Origin: Rallus limicola
Lineage: Eukaryota > Chordata > Aves > Gruiformes > Rallidae
Reading direction: 5' to 3'
DNA length: 64,000 nt
NCBI GenBank assembly: GCA_022605955.1
Contig: JAKCOZ010000099.1
Coordinates: forward strand, 806,001 to 870,000
The first letter of the stretch is position 1, and each line of letters begins with the position of its first letter. The notes beneath the pieces were generated by a model, which worked only from the letters and a program-made list of their open reading frames with translations, did not search any database and was not told the origin of the DNA. The translations under genes and the position numbers were made by a program. Positions 48,601 through 61,200 of this stretch are shown piece by piece.

Positions 48601-48960
48601 GAGTTATTGCTGGACGTTTAGCATGTTTTGAACTGCAGTCTGCTAGGGCCGAGAAAAGCACCGTAGGAGGTTCCAGGCATGTTCCCTCTTTCCAGGCAAA
48701 GGAAAAGGCTGAGAGCCAAAGTGACAGGGTCTGCTTGTGTGTCCTGTTAGGAGGTTTCAGACAAGCTATGCCTTTCATGCCTAGCTTCTTTACTTTGGGA
48801 GTTATTGCTGGACGTTTAGCATGTTTTGAACTGCAGTCTGCTAGGGCCGAGAAAAGCACCGTAGGAGGTTCCAGGCATGTTCCCTCTTTCCAGGCAAAGG
48901 AAAAGGCTGAGAGCCAAAGTGACAGGGTCTGCTCGTGTGTCCTGTTAGGGGGTTTCAGAC
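45545..48960. repeat. Second 10-mer tandem pair (1,980 bp), related to 11.1-15.1 kb
   Basis: The marker order GACATTTAGC, AACTAAGCC, CAGTCC, TG-type monomers and ATCTATGCC recurs at an offset of 1980 bp (45646 and 47626; about 45796 and 47776; about 46387 and 48367). An AGAGACAAAG monomer followed by CAGTCC completes each copy (46531 and 48511). The order is closely related to that at 11.15-15.11 kb and to the shortened version at 19.5-20.1 kb. Private changes include GAGAATCTATG near 48363 and TTTCTTTTGG near 46609. It is followed by CCTCGC and TTTGCGAG monomers, as also happens after the 13.1-15.1 kb copy. Confidence 0.8.
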
Positions 48961-50529
48961 AAGCTATGCCTTTCAGGCCTAGCTTCTTTACTTTGGGAGT
49001 TATTGCTGGACGTTTAGCATGTTTTGAACTGCAGTCTGCTAGGGCCGAGAAAAGCACCGTAGGAGGTTCCAGGCATGTTCCCTCTTTCCAGGCAAAGGAA
49101 AAGGCTGAGAGCCAAAGTGACAGGGTCTGCTCGTGTGTCCTGTTAGGAGGTTTCAGACAAGCTATGCCTTTCAGGCCTAGCTTCTTTACTTTGCGAGTTA
49201 TTGCTGGACGTTTAGCATGTTTTGAACTGCAGTCTGCTAGGGCCGAGAAAAGCACCGTAGGAGGTTCCAGGCATGTTCCCTCTTTCCAGGCAAAGGAAAA
49301 GGCTGAGAGTCAAAGTGACAGGGTCTGCTCGTGTGTCCTGTTAGGAGGTTTCAGACAAGCTATGCCTTTCAGGCCTCGCTTCTTTACTTTGGGAGTTATT
49401 GCTGGACGTTTAGCATGTTTTGAACTGCAGTCTGCTAGAGCCGAGAAAAGCACCGTAGGAGGTTCCAGGCATGTTCCCTCTTTCCAGGCAAAGGAAAAGG
49501 CTGAGAGCCAAAGTGACAGGGTCTGCTCGTGTGTCCTGTTAGGAGGTTTCAGACAAGCTATGCCTTTCAGGCCTAGCTTCTTTACTTTGGGAGTTATTGC
49601 TGGACGTTTAGCATGTTTTGAACTGCAGTCTGCTAGGGCCGAGAAAAGCACCGTAGGAGGTTCCAGGCATGTTCCCTCTTTCCAGGCAAAGGAAAAGGCT
49701 GAGAGCCAAAGTGACAGGGTCTGCTCGTGTGTCCTGTTAGGAGGTTTCAGACAAGCTTTGCCTTTCAGGCCTAGCTTCTTTACTTTGGGAGTTATTGCTG
49801 GACGTTTAGCATGTTTTGAACTGCAGTCTGCTAGGGCCGAGAAAAGCACCGTAGGAGGTTCCAGGCATGTTCCCTCTTTCCAGGCAAAGGAAAAGGCTGA
49901 GAGCCAAAGTGACAGGGTCTGCTCGTGTGTCCTGTTAGGAGGTTTCAGACAAGCTATGCCTTTCAGGCCTAGCTTCTTTACTTTGGGAGTTATTGCTGGA
50001 CATTTAGCATGTTGTGACCTGCAGTCTGCTAGGGCCGAGAAAAGCACCGTAGGAGGTTCCAGGCATGTTCCCTCTTTCCAGGCAAAGGAAAAGGCTGAGA
50101 GCCAAAGTGACAGGGTCTGCTCGTGTGTCCTGTTAGGGGGTTTCAGACAAGCTATGCCTTTCAGGCCTAGCTTCTTTACTTTGGGAGTTATTGCTGGACG
50201 TTTAGCATGTTTTGAACTGCAGTCTGCTAGGGCCGAGAAAAGCACCGTAGGAGGTTCCAGGCATGTTCCCTCTTTCCAGGCAAAGGAAAAGGCTGAGAGC
50301 CAAAGTGACAGGGTCTGCTCGTGTGTCCTGTTAGGAGGTTTCAGACAAGCTATGCCTTTCAGGCCTAGCTTCTTTACTTTGGGAGTTATTGCTGGACGTT
50401 TAGCATGTTTTGAACTGCAGTCTGCTAGGGCCGAGAAAAGCACCGTAGGAGGTTCCAGGCATGTTCCCTCTTTCCAGGCAAAGGAAAAGGCTGAGAGCCA
50501 AAGTTACAGGGTCTGCTCGTGTGTCCTGT

Positions 50530-50545
50530 TAGGAGGTTTTCAGAC
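50530..50545. other. 1-base insertion
   Basis: GGAGGTTTCAG has become GGAGGTTTTCAG by gain of one T within 50537-50540. This ends the 24-kb + frame, with a stop at 50565-50567, and lies at the left edge of the segment shared with 27.17 kb. Confidence 0.9.
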
Positions 50546-51510
50546 GAGCTATGCCTTTCAGGCCTAGCTTCTTTACTTTGGGAGTTATTGCTGGACATTT
50601 AGCATTTTTTGAACTGCAGTCTGCTAGGGCCGAGAAAAGCACCGTAGGAGGTTCCAGGCATGTTCCCTCTTTCCAGGCAAAGGAAAAGGCTGAGAGCCAA
50701 AGTGACAGGGTCTGCTCGTGTGTCCTGTTAGGAGGTTTCAGACAAGCTATGCCTTTCAGGCCTAGCTTCTTTACTTTGGGAGTTATTGCTGGACGTTTAG
50801 CATGTTTTGAACTGCAGTCTGCTAGGGCCGAGAAAAGCACCGTAGGAGGTTCCAGGCATGTTCCCTCTTTCCAGGCAAAGGAAAAGGCTGAGAGCCAAAG
50901 TGACAGGCTCTGCTCGTGTGTCCTGTTAGGAGGTTTCAGACAAGCTATGCCTTTCAGGCCTAGCTTCTTTACTTTGGGAGTTATTGCTGGACGTTTAGCA
51001 TGTTTTGAACTGCAGTCTGCTAGGGCCGAGAAAAGCACCGTAGGAGGTTCCAGGCATGTTCCCTCTTTCCAGGCAAAGGAAAAGGCTGAGAGCCAAAGTG
51101 ACAGGGTCTGCTCGTGTGTCCTGTTAGGAGGTTTCAGACGAGCTATGCCTTTCAGGCCTAGCTTCTTTACTTTGGGAGTTATTGCTGGACGTTTAGCATG
51201 TTTTGAACTGCAGTCTGCTAGGGCCGAGAAAAGCACCGTAGGAGGTTCCAGGCATGTTCCCTCTTTCCAGGCAAAGGAAAAGGCTGAGAGCCAAAGTGAC
51301 AGGGTCTGCTCGTGTGTCCTGTTAGGAGGTTTCAGACAAGCTATGCCTTTCAGGCCTAGCTTCTTTACTTTGGGAGTTATTGCTGGACGTTTAGCATGTT
51401 TTGAACTGCAGTCTGCTAGGGCCGAGAAAAGCACCGTAGGAGGTTCCAGGCATGTTCCCTCTTTCCAGGCAAAGGAAAAGGCTGAGAGCCAAAGTGACAG
51501 GGTCTGCTCG
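50540..51510. repeat. Partner copy of the 27.17-28.15 kb segment
   Basis: This is the second copy of the five-monomer variant set described for 27.17 kb, lying 118 monomers away with unrelated variant patterns in between. It begins directly after the inserted T near 50537, so the insertion lies at or very near the left edge of the shared segment. That would fit a repair or exchange junction, though this is an inference. Confidence 0.65.
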
Positions 51511-51820
51511 TGTGTCCTGTTAGGAGGTTTCAGACAAGCTATGCCTTTCAGGCCTAGCTTCTTTACTTTGGGAGTTATTGCTGGACGTTTAGCATGTTTT
51601 GAACTGCAGTCTGCTAGGGCCGAGAAAAGCACCGTAGTAGGTTCCAGGCATGTTCCCTCTTTCCAGGCAAAGGAAAAGGCTGAGAGCCAAAGTGACAGGG
51701 TCTGCTCGTGTGTCCTGTTAGGAGGTTTCAGACAAGCTCTGCCTTTCAGGCCTAGCTTCTTTACTTTGGGAGTTATTGCTGGACGTTTAGCATGTTGTGA
51801 CCTGCAGTCTGCTAGGGCCG

Positions 51821-51836
51821 AGAAAAGCAACCGTAG
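51821..51836. other. 1-base insertion
   Basis: AAAGCACCG has become AAAGCAACCG by gain of one A at 51829-51830. To the right of this point no further indel occurs up to the end of the window, about 12.2 kb. Confidence 0.9.
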
Positions 51837-53804
51837 GAGGTTCCAGGCATGTTCCCTCTTTCCAGGCAAAGGAAAAGGCTGAGAGCCAAAGTGACAGGGT
51901 CTGCTCGTGTGTCCTGTTAGGGGGTTTCAGACAAGGTATGCCTTTCAGGCCTAGCTTCTTTACTTTGGGAGTTATTGCTGGACGTTTAGCATGTTTTGAA
52001 CTGCAGTCTGCTAGGGCCGAGAAAAGCACCGTAGGAGGTTCCAGGCATGTTCCCTCTTTCCAGGCAAAGGAAAAGGCTGAGAGCCAAAGTGACAGGGTCT
52101 GCTCGTGTGTCCTGTTAGGAGGTTTCAGACAAGCTATGCCTTTCAGGCCTAGCTTCTTTACTTTGGGAGTTATTGCTGGACGTTTAGCATGTTTTGAACT
52201 GCAGTCTGCTAGGGCCGAGAAAAGCACCGTAGGAGGTTCCAGGCATGTTCCCTCTTTCCAGGCAAAGGAAAAGGCTGAGAGCCAAAGTGACAGGGTCTGC
52301 TCGTGTGTCCTGTTAAGAGGTTTCAGACAAGCTATGCCTTTCAGGCCTAGCTTCTTTACTTTGGGAGTTATTGCTGGACGTTTAGCATGTTTTGAACTGC
52401 AGTCTGCTAGGGCCGAGAAAAGCACCGTAGGAGGTTCCAGGCATGTTCCCTCTTTCCAGGCAAAGGAAAAGGCTGAGAGCCAAAGTGACAGGCTCTGCTC
52501 GTGTGTCCTGTTAGGAGGTTTCAGACAAGCTATGCCTTTCAGGCCTAGCTTCTTTACTTTGGGAGTTATTGCTGGACGTTTAGCATGTTTTGAACTGCAG
52601 TCTGCTAGGGCCGAGAAAAGCACCGTAGGAGGTTCCAGGCATGTTCCCTCTTTCCAGGCAAAGGAAAAGGCTGAGAGCCAAAGTGACAGGGTCTGCTCGT
52701 GTGTCCTGTTAGGAGGTTTCAGACAAGCTATGCCTTTCAGGCCTAGCTTCTTTACTTTGGGAGTTATTGCTGGACGTTTAGCATGTTTTGAACTGCAGTC
52801 TGCTAGGGCCGAGAAAAGCACCGTAGGAGGTTCCAGGCATGTTCCCTCTTTCCAGGCAAAGGAAAAGGCTGAGAGCCAAAGTGACAGGGTCTGCTCGTGT
52901 GTCCTGTTAGGAGGTTTCAGACAAGCTATGCCTTTCAGGCCTAGCTTCTTTACTTTGGGAGTTATTGCTGGACGTTTAGCATGTTTTGAACTGCAGTCTG
53001 CTAGGGCCGAGAAAAGCACCGTAGGAGGTTCCAGGCATGTTCCCTCTTTCCAGGCAAAGGAAAAGGCTGAGAGCCAAAGTGACAGGGTCTGCTCGTGTGT
53101 CCTGTTAGGAGGTTTCAGACAAGCTATGCCTTTCAGGCCTAGCTTCTTTACTTTGGGAGTTATTGCTGGACGTTTAGCATGTTTTGAACTGCAGTCTGCT
53201 AGGGCCGAGAAAAGCACCGTAGGAGGTTCCAGGCATGTTCCCTCTTTCCAGGCAAAGGAAAAGGCTGAGAGCCAAAGTGACAGGGTCTGCTCGTGTGTCC
53301 TGTTAGGAGGTTTCAGACAAGCTATGCCTTTCAGGCCTAGCTTCTTTACTTTGGGAGTTATTGCTGGACGTTTAGCATGTTTTGAACTGCAGTCTGCTAG
53401 GGCCGAGAAAAGCACCGTAGGAGGTTCCAGGCATGTTCCCTCTTTCCAGGCAAAGGAAAAGGCTGAGAGCCAAAGTGACAGGGTCTGCTCGTGTGTCCTG
53501 TTAGGAGGTTTCAGACAAGCTATGCCTTTCAGGCCTAGCTTCTTTACTTTGGGAGTTATTGCTGGACGTTTAGCATGTTTTGAACTGCAGTCTGCTAGGG
53601 CCGAGAAAAGCACCGTAGGAGGTTCCAGGCATGTTCCCTCTTTCCAGGCAAAGGAAAAGGCTGAGAGCCAAAGTGACAGGGTCTGCTCGTGTGTCCTGTT
53701 AGGAGGTTTCAGACAAGCTATGCCTTTCAGGCCTAGCTTCTTTACTTTGGGAGTTATTGCTGGACGTTTAGCATGTTTTGAACTGCAGTCTGCTAGGGCC
53801 GAGA

Positions 53805-53925
53805 AAAGCCCCGTAGGAGGTTCCAGGCATGTTCCCTCTTTCCAGGCAAAGGAAAAGGCTGAGAGCCAAAGTGACCGTGTCTGCTCGTGTGTCCTGTTAG
53901 GAGGTTTCAGACAAGCTCTGCCTTT
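53805..53925. repeat. Linked three-variant haplotype (AGCCCC, GACCGTG, CTCTGCC)
   Basis: Three linked changes span about 110 bases across two neighbouring monomers: AGCCCC for AGCACC, GACCGTGTC for GACAGGGTC, and AGCTCTGCC for AGCTATGCC. The set starts near 53809, 54601, 57373, 59353, 62125, 63511 and 63907; the last is cut by the window edge. A GGGCTGAG variant follows in some copies (about 54788, 57559, 63697) and not in others. The haplotype is confined to the right 10 kb. The last change also occurs alone near 51737. Confidence 0.8.
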
Positions 53926-55257
53926 CAGGCCTAGCTTCTTTACTTTGGGAGTTATTGCTGGACGTTTAGCATGTTTTGAACTGCAGTCTGCTAGGGCCGA
54001 GAAAAGCACCGTAGGAGGTTCCAGGCATGTTCCCTCTTTCCAGGCAAAGGAAAAGGCTGAGAGCCAAAGTGACAGGGTCTGCTCGTGTGTCCTGTTAGGA
54101 GGTTTCAGACAAGCTATGCCTTTCAGGCCTAGCTTCTTTACTTTGGGAGTTATTGCTGGACGTTTAGCATGTTTTGAACTGCAGTCTGCTAGGGCCGAGA
54201 AAAGCACCGTAGGAGGTTCCAGGCATGTTCCCTCTTTCCAGGCAAAGGAAAAGGCTGAGAGCCAAAGTGACAGGGTCTGCTCGTGTGTCCTGTTAGGAGG
54301 TTTCAGACAAGCTATGCCTTTCAGGCCTAGCTTCTTTACTTTGGGAGTTATTGCTGGACGTTTAGCATGTTTTGAACTGCAGTCTGCTAGGGCCGAGAAA
54401 AGCACCGTAGGAGGTTCCAGGCATGTTCCCTCTTTCCAGGCAAAGGAAAAGGCTGAGAGCCAAAGTGACAGGGTCTGCTCGTGTGTCCTGTTAGGAGGTT
54501 TCAGACAAGCTATGCCTTTCAGGCCTAGCTTCTTTACTTTGGGAGTTATTGCTGGACGTTTAGCATGTTTTGAACTGCAGTCTGCTAGGGCCGAGAAAAG
54601 CCCCGTAGGAGGTTCCAGGCATGTTCCCTCTTTCCAGGCAAAGGAAAAGGCTGAGAGCCAAAGTGACCGTGTCTGCTCGTGTGTCCTGTTAGGAGGTTTC
54701 AGACAAGCTCTGCCTTTCAGGCCTAGCTTCTTTACTTTGGGAGTTATTGCTGGACGTTTAGCATGTTTTGAACTGCAGTCTGCTAGGGCTGAGAAAAGCA
54801 CCGTAGGAGGTTCCAGGCATGTTCCCTCTTTCCAGGCAAAGGAAAAGGCTGAGAGCCAAAGTGACAGGGTCTGCTCGTGTGTCCTGTTAGGAGGTTTCAG
54901 ACAAGCTATGCCTTTCAGGCCTCGCTTCTTTACTTTGGGAGTTATTGCTGGACGTTTAGCATGTTTTGAACTGCAGTCTGCTAGGGCCGAGAAAAGCACC
55001 GTAGGAGGTTCCAGGCATGTTCCCTCTTTCCAGGCAAAGGAAAAGGCTGAGAGCCAAAGTGACAGGGTCTGCTCGTGTGTCCTGTTAGGAGGTTTCAGAC
55101 AAGCTATGCCTTTCAGGCCTAGCTTCTTTACTTTGGGAGTTATTGCTGGACGTTTAGCATGTTTTGAACTGCAGTCTGCTAGGGCCGAGAAAAGCACCGT
55201 AGGAGGTTCCAGGCATGTTCCCTCTTTCCAGGCAAAGGAAAAGGCTGAGAGCCAAAG

Positions 55258-58200
55258 TTACAGGCTCTGCTCGTGTGTCCTGTTAGGAGGTTTCAGACAA
55301 GCTATGCCTTTCAGGCCTAGCTTCTTTACTTTGGGAGTTATTGCTGGACGTTTAGCATGTTTTGAACTGCAGTCTGCTAGGGCCGAGAAAAGCACCGTAG
55401 GAGGTTCCAGGCATGTTCCCTCTTTCCAGGCAAAGGAAAAGGCTGAGAGCCAAAGTGACAGGGTCTGCTCGTGTGTCCTGTTAGGAGGTTTCAGACAAGC
55501 TATGCCTTTCAGGCCTAGCTTCTTTACTTTGGGAGTTATTGCTGGACGTTTAGCATGTTTTGAACTGCAGTCTGCTAGGGCCGAGAAAAGCACCGTAGGA
55601 GGTTCCAGGCATGTTCCCTCTTTCCAGGCAAAGGAAAAGGCTGAGAGCCAAAGTGACAGGGTCTGCTCGTGTGTCCTGTTAGGAGGTTTCAGACAAGCTA
55701 TGCCTTTCAGGCCTAGCTTCTTTACTTTGGGAGTTATTGCTGGACGTTTAGCATGTTTTGAACTGCAGTCTGCTAGGGCCGAGAAAAGCACCGTAGGAGG
55801 TTCCAGGCATGTTCCCTCTTTCCAGGCAAAGGAAAAGGCTGAGAGCCAAAGTGACAGGGTCTGCTCGTGTGTCCTGTTAGGAGGTTTCAGACGAGCTATG
55901 CCTTTCAGGCCTAGCTTCTTTACTTTGGGAGTTATTGCTGGACGTTTAGCATGTTTTGAACTGCAGTCTGCTAGGGCCGAGAAAAGCACCGTAGGAGGTT
56001 CCAGGCATGTTCCCTCTTTCCAGGCAAAGGAAAAGGCTGAGAGCCAAAGTGACAGGCTCTGCTCGTGTGTCCTGTTAGGAGGTTTCAGACAAGCTATGCC
56101 TTTCAGGCCTAGCTTCTTTACTTTGGGAGTTATTGCTGGACGTTTAGCATGTTTTGAACTGCAGTCTGCTAGGGCCGAGAAAAGCACCGTAGGAGGTTCC
56201 AGGCATGTTCCCTCTTTCCAGGCAAAGGAAAAGGCTGAGAGCCAAAGTGACAGGGTCTGCTCGTGTGTCCTGTTAGGAGGTTTCAGACAAGCTATGCCTT
56301 TCAGGCCTAGCTTCTTTACTTTGGGAGTTATTGCTGGACGTTTAGCATGTTTTGAACTGCAGTCTGCTAGGGCCGAGAAAAGCACCGTAGGAGGTTCCAG
56401 GCATGTTCCCTCTTTCCAGGCAAAGGAAAAGGCTGAGAGCCAAAGTGACAGGGTCTGCTCGTGTGTCCTGTTAGGAGGTTTCAGACAAGCTATGCCTTTC
56501 AGGCCTAGCTTCTTTACTTTGGGAGTTATTGCTGGACGTTTAGCATGTTTTGAACTGCAGTCTGCTAGGGCCGAGAAAAGCACCGTAGGAGGTTCCAGGC
56601 ATGTTCCCTCTTTCCAGGCAAAGGAAAAGGCTGAGAGCCAAAGTGACAGGGTCTGCTCGTGTGTCCTGTTAGGAGGTTTCAGACAAGCTATGCCTTTCAG
56701 GCCTAGCTTCTTTACTTTGGGAGTTATTGCTGGACGTTTAGCATGTTTTGAACTGCAGTCTGCTAGGGCCGAGAAAAGCACCGTAGGAGGTTCCAGGCAT
56801 GTTCCCTCTTTCCAGGCAAAGGAAAAGGCTGAGAGCCAAAGTGACAGGGTCTGCTCGTGTGTCCTGTTAGGAGGTTTCAGACAAGCTATGCCTTTCAGGC
56901 CTAGCTTCTTTACTTTGGGAGTTATTGCTGGACGTTTAGCATGTTTTGAACTGCAGTCTGCTAGGGCCGAGAAAAGCACCGTAGGAGGTTCCAGGCATGT
57001 TCCCTCTTTCCAGGCAAAGGAAAAGGCTGAGAGCCAAAGTGACAGGGTCTGCTCGTGTGTCCTGTTAGGAGGTTTCAGACAAGCTATGCCTTTCAGGCCT
57101 AGCTTCTTTACTTTGGGAGTTATTGCTGGACGTTTAGCATGTTTTGAACTGCAGTCTGCTAGGGCCGAGAAAAGCACCGTAGGAGGTTCCAGGCATGTTC
57201 CCTCTTTCCAGGCAAAGGAAAAGGCTGAGAGCCAAAGTGACAGGGTCTGCTCGTGTGTCCTGTTAGGAGGTTTCAGACAAGCTATGCCTTTCAGGCCTAG
57301 CTTCTTTACTTTGGGAGTTATTGCTGGACGTTTAGCATGTTTTGAACTGCAGTCTGCTAGGGCCGAGAAAAGCCCCGTAGGAGGTTCCAGGCATGTTCCC
57401 TCTTTCCAGGCAAAGGAAAAGGCTGAGAGCCAAAGTGACCGTGTCTGCTCGTGTGTCCTGTTAGGAGGTTTCAGACAAGCTCTGCCTTTCAGGCCTAGCT
57501 TCTTTACTTTGGGAGTTATTGCTGGACGTTTAGCATGTTTTGAACTGCAGTCTGCTAGGGCTGAGAAAAGCACCGTAGGAGGTTCCAGGCATGTTCCCTC
57601 TTTCCAGGCAAAGGAAAAGGCTGAGAGCCAAAGTGACAGGGTCTGCTCGTGTGTCCTGTTAGGAGGTTTCAGACAAGCTATGCCTTTCAGGCCTCGCTTC
57701 TTTACTTTGGGAGTTATTGCTGGACGTTTAGCATGTTTTGAACTGCAGTCTGCTAGGGCCGAGAAAAGCACCGTAGGAGGTTCCAGGCATGTTCCCTCTT
57801 TCCAGGCAAAGGAAAAGGCTGAGAGCCAAAGTGACAGGGTCTGCTCGTGTGTCCTGTTAGGAGGTTTCAGACGAGCTATGCCTTTCAGGCCTAGCTTCTT
57901 TACTTTGGGAGTTATTGCTGGACGTTTAGCATGTTTTGAACTGCAGTCTGCTAGGGCCGAGAAAAGCACCGTAGGAGGTTCCAGGCATGTTCCCTCTTTC
58001 CAGGCAAAGGAAAAGGCTGAGAGCCAAAGTTACAGGCTCTGCTCGTGTGTCCTGTTAGGAGGTTTCAGACAAGCTATGCCTTTCAGGCCTAGCTTCTTTA
58101 CTTTGGGAGTTATTGCTGGACGTTTAGCATGTTTTGAACTGCAGTCTGCTAGGGCCGAGAAAAGCACCGTAGGAGGTTCCAGGCATGTTCCCTCTTTCCA

Positions 58201-61200
58201 GGCAAAGGAAAAGGCTGAGAGCCAAAGTGACAGGGTCTGCTCGTGTGTCCTGTTAGGAGGTTTCAGACAAGCTATGCCTTTCAGGCCTAGCTTCTTTACT
58301 TTGGGAGTTATTGCTGGACGTTTAGCATGTTTTGAACTGCAGTCTGCTAGGGCCGAGAAAAGCACCGTAGGAGGTTCCAGGCATGTTCCCTCTTTCCAGG
58401 CAAAGGAAAAGGCTGAGAGCCAAAGTGACAGGGTCTGCTCGTGTGTCCTGTTAGGAGGTTTCAGACAAGCTATGCCTTTCAGGCCTAGCTTCTTTACTTT
58501 GGGAGTTATTGCTGGACGTTTAGCATGTTTTGAACTGCAGTCTGCTAGGGCCGAGAAAAGCACCGTAGGAGGTTCCAGGCATGTTCCCTCTTTCCAGGCA
58601 AAGGAAAAGGCTGAGAGCCAAAGTGACAGGGTCTGCTCGTGTGTCCTGTTAGGAGGTTTCAGACGAGCTATGCCTTTCAGGCCTAGCTTCTTTACTTTGG
58701 GAGTTATTGCTGGACGTTTAGCATGTTTTGAACTGCAGTCTGCTAGGGCCGAGAAAAGCACCGTAGGAGGTTCCAGGCATGTTCCCTCTTTCCAGGCAAA
58801 GGAAAAGGCTGAGAGCCAAAGTGACAGGGTCTGCTCGTGTGTCCTGTTAGGAGGTTTCAGACAAGCTATGCCTTTCAGGCCTAGCTTCTTTACTTTGGGA
58901 GTTATTGCTGGACGTTTAGCATGTTTTGAACTGCAGTCTGCTAGGGCCGAGAAAAGCACCGTAGGAGGTTCCAGGCATGTTCCCTCTTTCCAGGCAAAGG
59001 AAAAGGCTGAGAGCCAAAGTGACAGGGTCTGCTCGTGTGTCCTGTTAGGAGGTTTCAGACAAGCTATGCCTTTCAGGCCTAGCTTCTTTACTTTGGGAGT
59101 TATTGCTGGACGTTTAGCATGTTTTGAACTGCAGTCTGCTAGGGCCGAGAAAAGCACCGTAGGAGGTTCCAGGCATGTTCCCTCTTTCCAGGCAAAGGAA
59201 AAGGCTGAGAGCCAAAGTGACAGGGTCTGCTCGTGTGTCCTGTTAGGAGGTTTCAGACAAGCTATGCCTTTCAGGCCTAGCTTCTTTACTTTGGGAGTTA
59301 TTGCTGGACGTTTAGCATGTTTTGAACTGCAGTCTGCTAGGGCCGAGAAAAGCCCCGTAGGAGGTTCCAGGCATGTTCCCTCTTTCCAGGCAAAGGAAAA
59401 GGCTGAGAGCCAAAGTGACCGTGTCTGCTCGTGTGTCCTGTTAGGAGGTTTCAGACAAGCTCTGCCTTTCAGGCCTAGCTTCTTTACTTTGGGAGTTATT
59501 GCTGGACGTTTAGCATGTTTTGAACTGCAGTCTGCTAGGGCCGAGAAAAGCACCGTAGGAGGTTCCAGGCATGTTCCCTCTTTCCAGGCAAAGGAAAAGG
59601 CTGAGAGCCAAAGTGACAGGGGCTGCTCGTGTGTCCTGTTAGGAGGTTTCAGACAAGCTATGCCTTTCAGGCCTAGCTTCTTTACTTTGGGAGTTATTGC
59701 TGGACGTTTAGCATGTTTTGAACTGCAGTCTGCTAGGGCCGAGAAAAGCACCGTAGGAGGTTCCAGGCATGTTCCCTCTTTCCAGGCAAAGGAAAAGGCT
59801 GAGAGCCAAAGTGACAGGGTCTGCTCGTGTGTCCTGTTAGGAGGTTTCAGACAAGCTATGCCTTTCAGGCCTAGCTTCTTTACTTTGGGAGTTATTGCTG
59901 GACGTTTAGCATGTTTTGAACTGCAGTCTGCTAGGGCCGAGAAAAGAACCGTAGGAGGTTCCAGGCATGTTCCCTCTTTCCAGGCAAAGGAAAAGGCTGA
60001 GAGCCAAAGTGACAGGGTCTGCTCGTGTGTCCTGTTAGGAGGTTTCAGACGAGCTATGCCTTTCAGGTCTAGCTTCTTTACTTTGGGAGTTATTGCTGGA
60101 CGTTTAGCATGTTTTGAACTGCAGTCTGCTAGGGCCGAGAAAAGCACCGTAGGAGGTTCCAGGCATGTTCCCTCTTTCCAGGCAAAGGAAAAGGCTGAGA
60201 GCCAAAGTGACAGGGTCTGCTCGTGTGTCCTGTTAGGAGGTTTCAGACGAGCTATGCCTTTCAGGCCTAGCTTCTTTACTTTGGAAGTTATTGCTGGACG
60301 TTTAGCATGTTTTGAACTGCAGTCTGCTAGGGCCGAGAAAAGCACCGTAGGAGGTTCCAGGCATGTTCCCTCTTTCCAGGCAAAGGAAAAGGCTGAGAGC
60401 CAAAGTGACAGGGTCTGCTCGTGTGTCCTGTTAGGAGGTTTCAGACGAGCGATGCCTTTCAGTCCTAGCTTCTTTACTTTGGGAGTTATTGCTGGACGTT
60501 TAGCATGTTTGGAACTGCAGTCTGCTAGGGCCGAGAAAAGCACCGTAGGAGGTTCCAGGCATGTTCCCTCTTTCCAGGCAAAGGAAAAGGCTGAGAGCCA
60601 AAGTGACAGGGTCTGCTCGTGTGTCCTGTTAGGAGGTTTCAGACAAGCTATGCCTTTCAGGCCTAGCTTCTTTACTTTGGGAGTTATTGCTGGACGTTTA
60701 GCATGTTTTGAACTGCAGTCTGCTAGGGCCGAGAAAAGCACCGTAGGAGGTTCCAGGCATGTTCCCTCTTTCCAGGCAAAGGAAAAGGCTGAGAGCCAAA
60801 GTTACAGGCTCTGCTCGTGTGTCCTGTTAGGAGGTTTCAGACAAGCTATGCCTTTCAGGCCTAGCTTCTTTACTTTGGGAGTTATTGCTGGACGTTTAGC
60901 ATGTTTTGAACTGCAGTCTGCTAGGGCCGAGAAAAGCACCGTAGGAGGTTCCAGGCATGTTCCCTCTTTCCAGGCAAAGGAAAAGGCTGAGAGCCAAAGT
61001 GACAGGGTCTGCTCGTGTGTCCTGTTAGGAGGTTTCAGACAAGCTATGCCTTTCAGGCCTAGCTTCTTTACTTTGGGAGTTATTGCTGGACGTTTAGCAT
61101 GTTTTGAACTGCAGTCTGCTAGGGCCGAGAAAAGCACCGTAGGAGGTTCCAGGCATGTTCCCTCTTTCCAGGCAAAGGAAAAGGCTGAGAGCCAAAGTGA

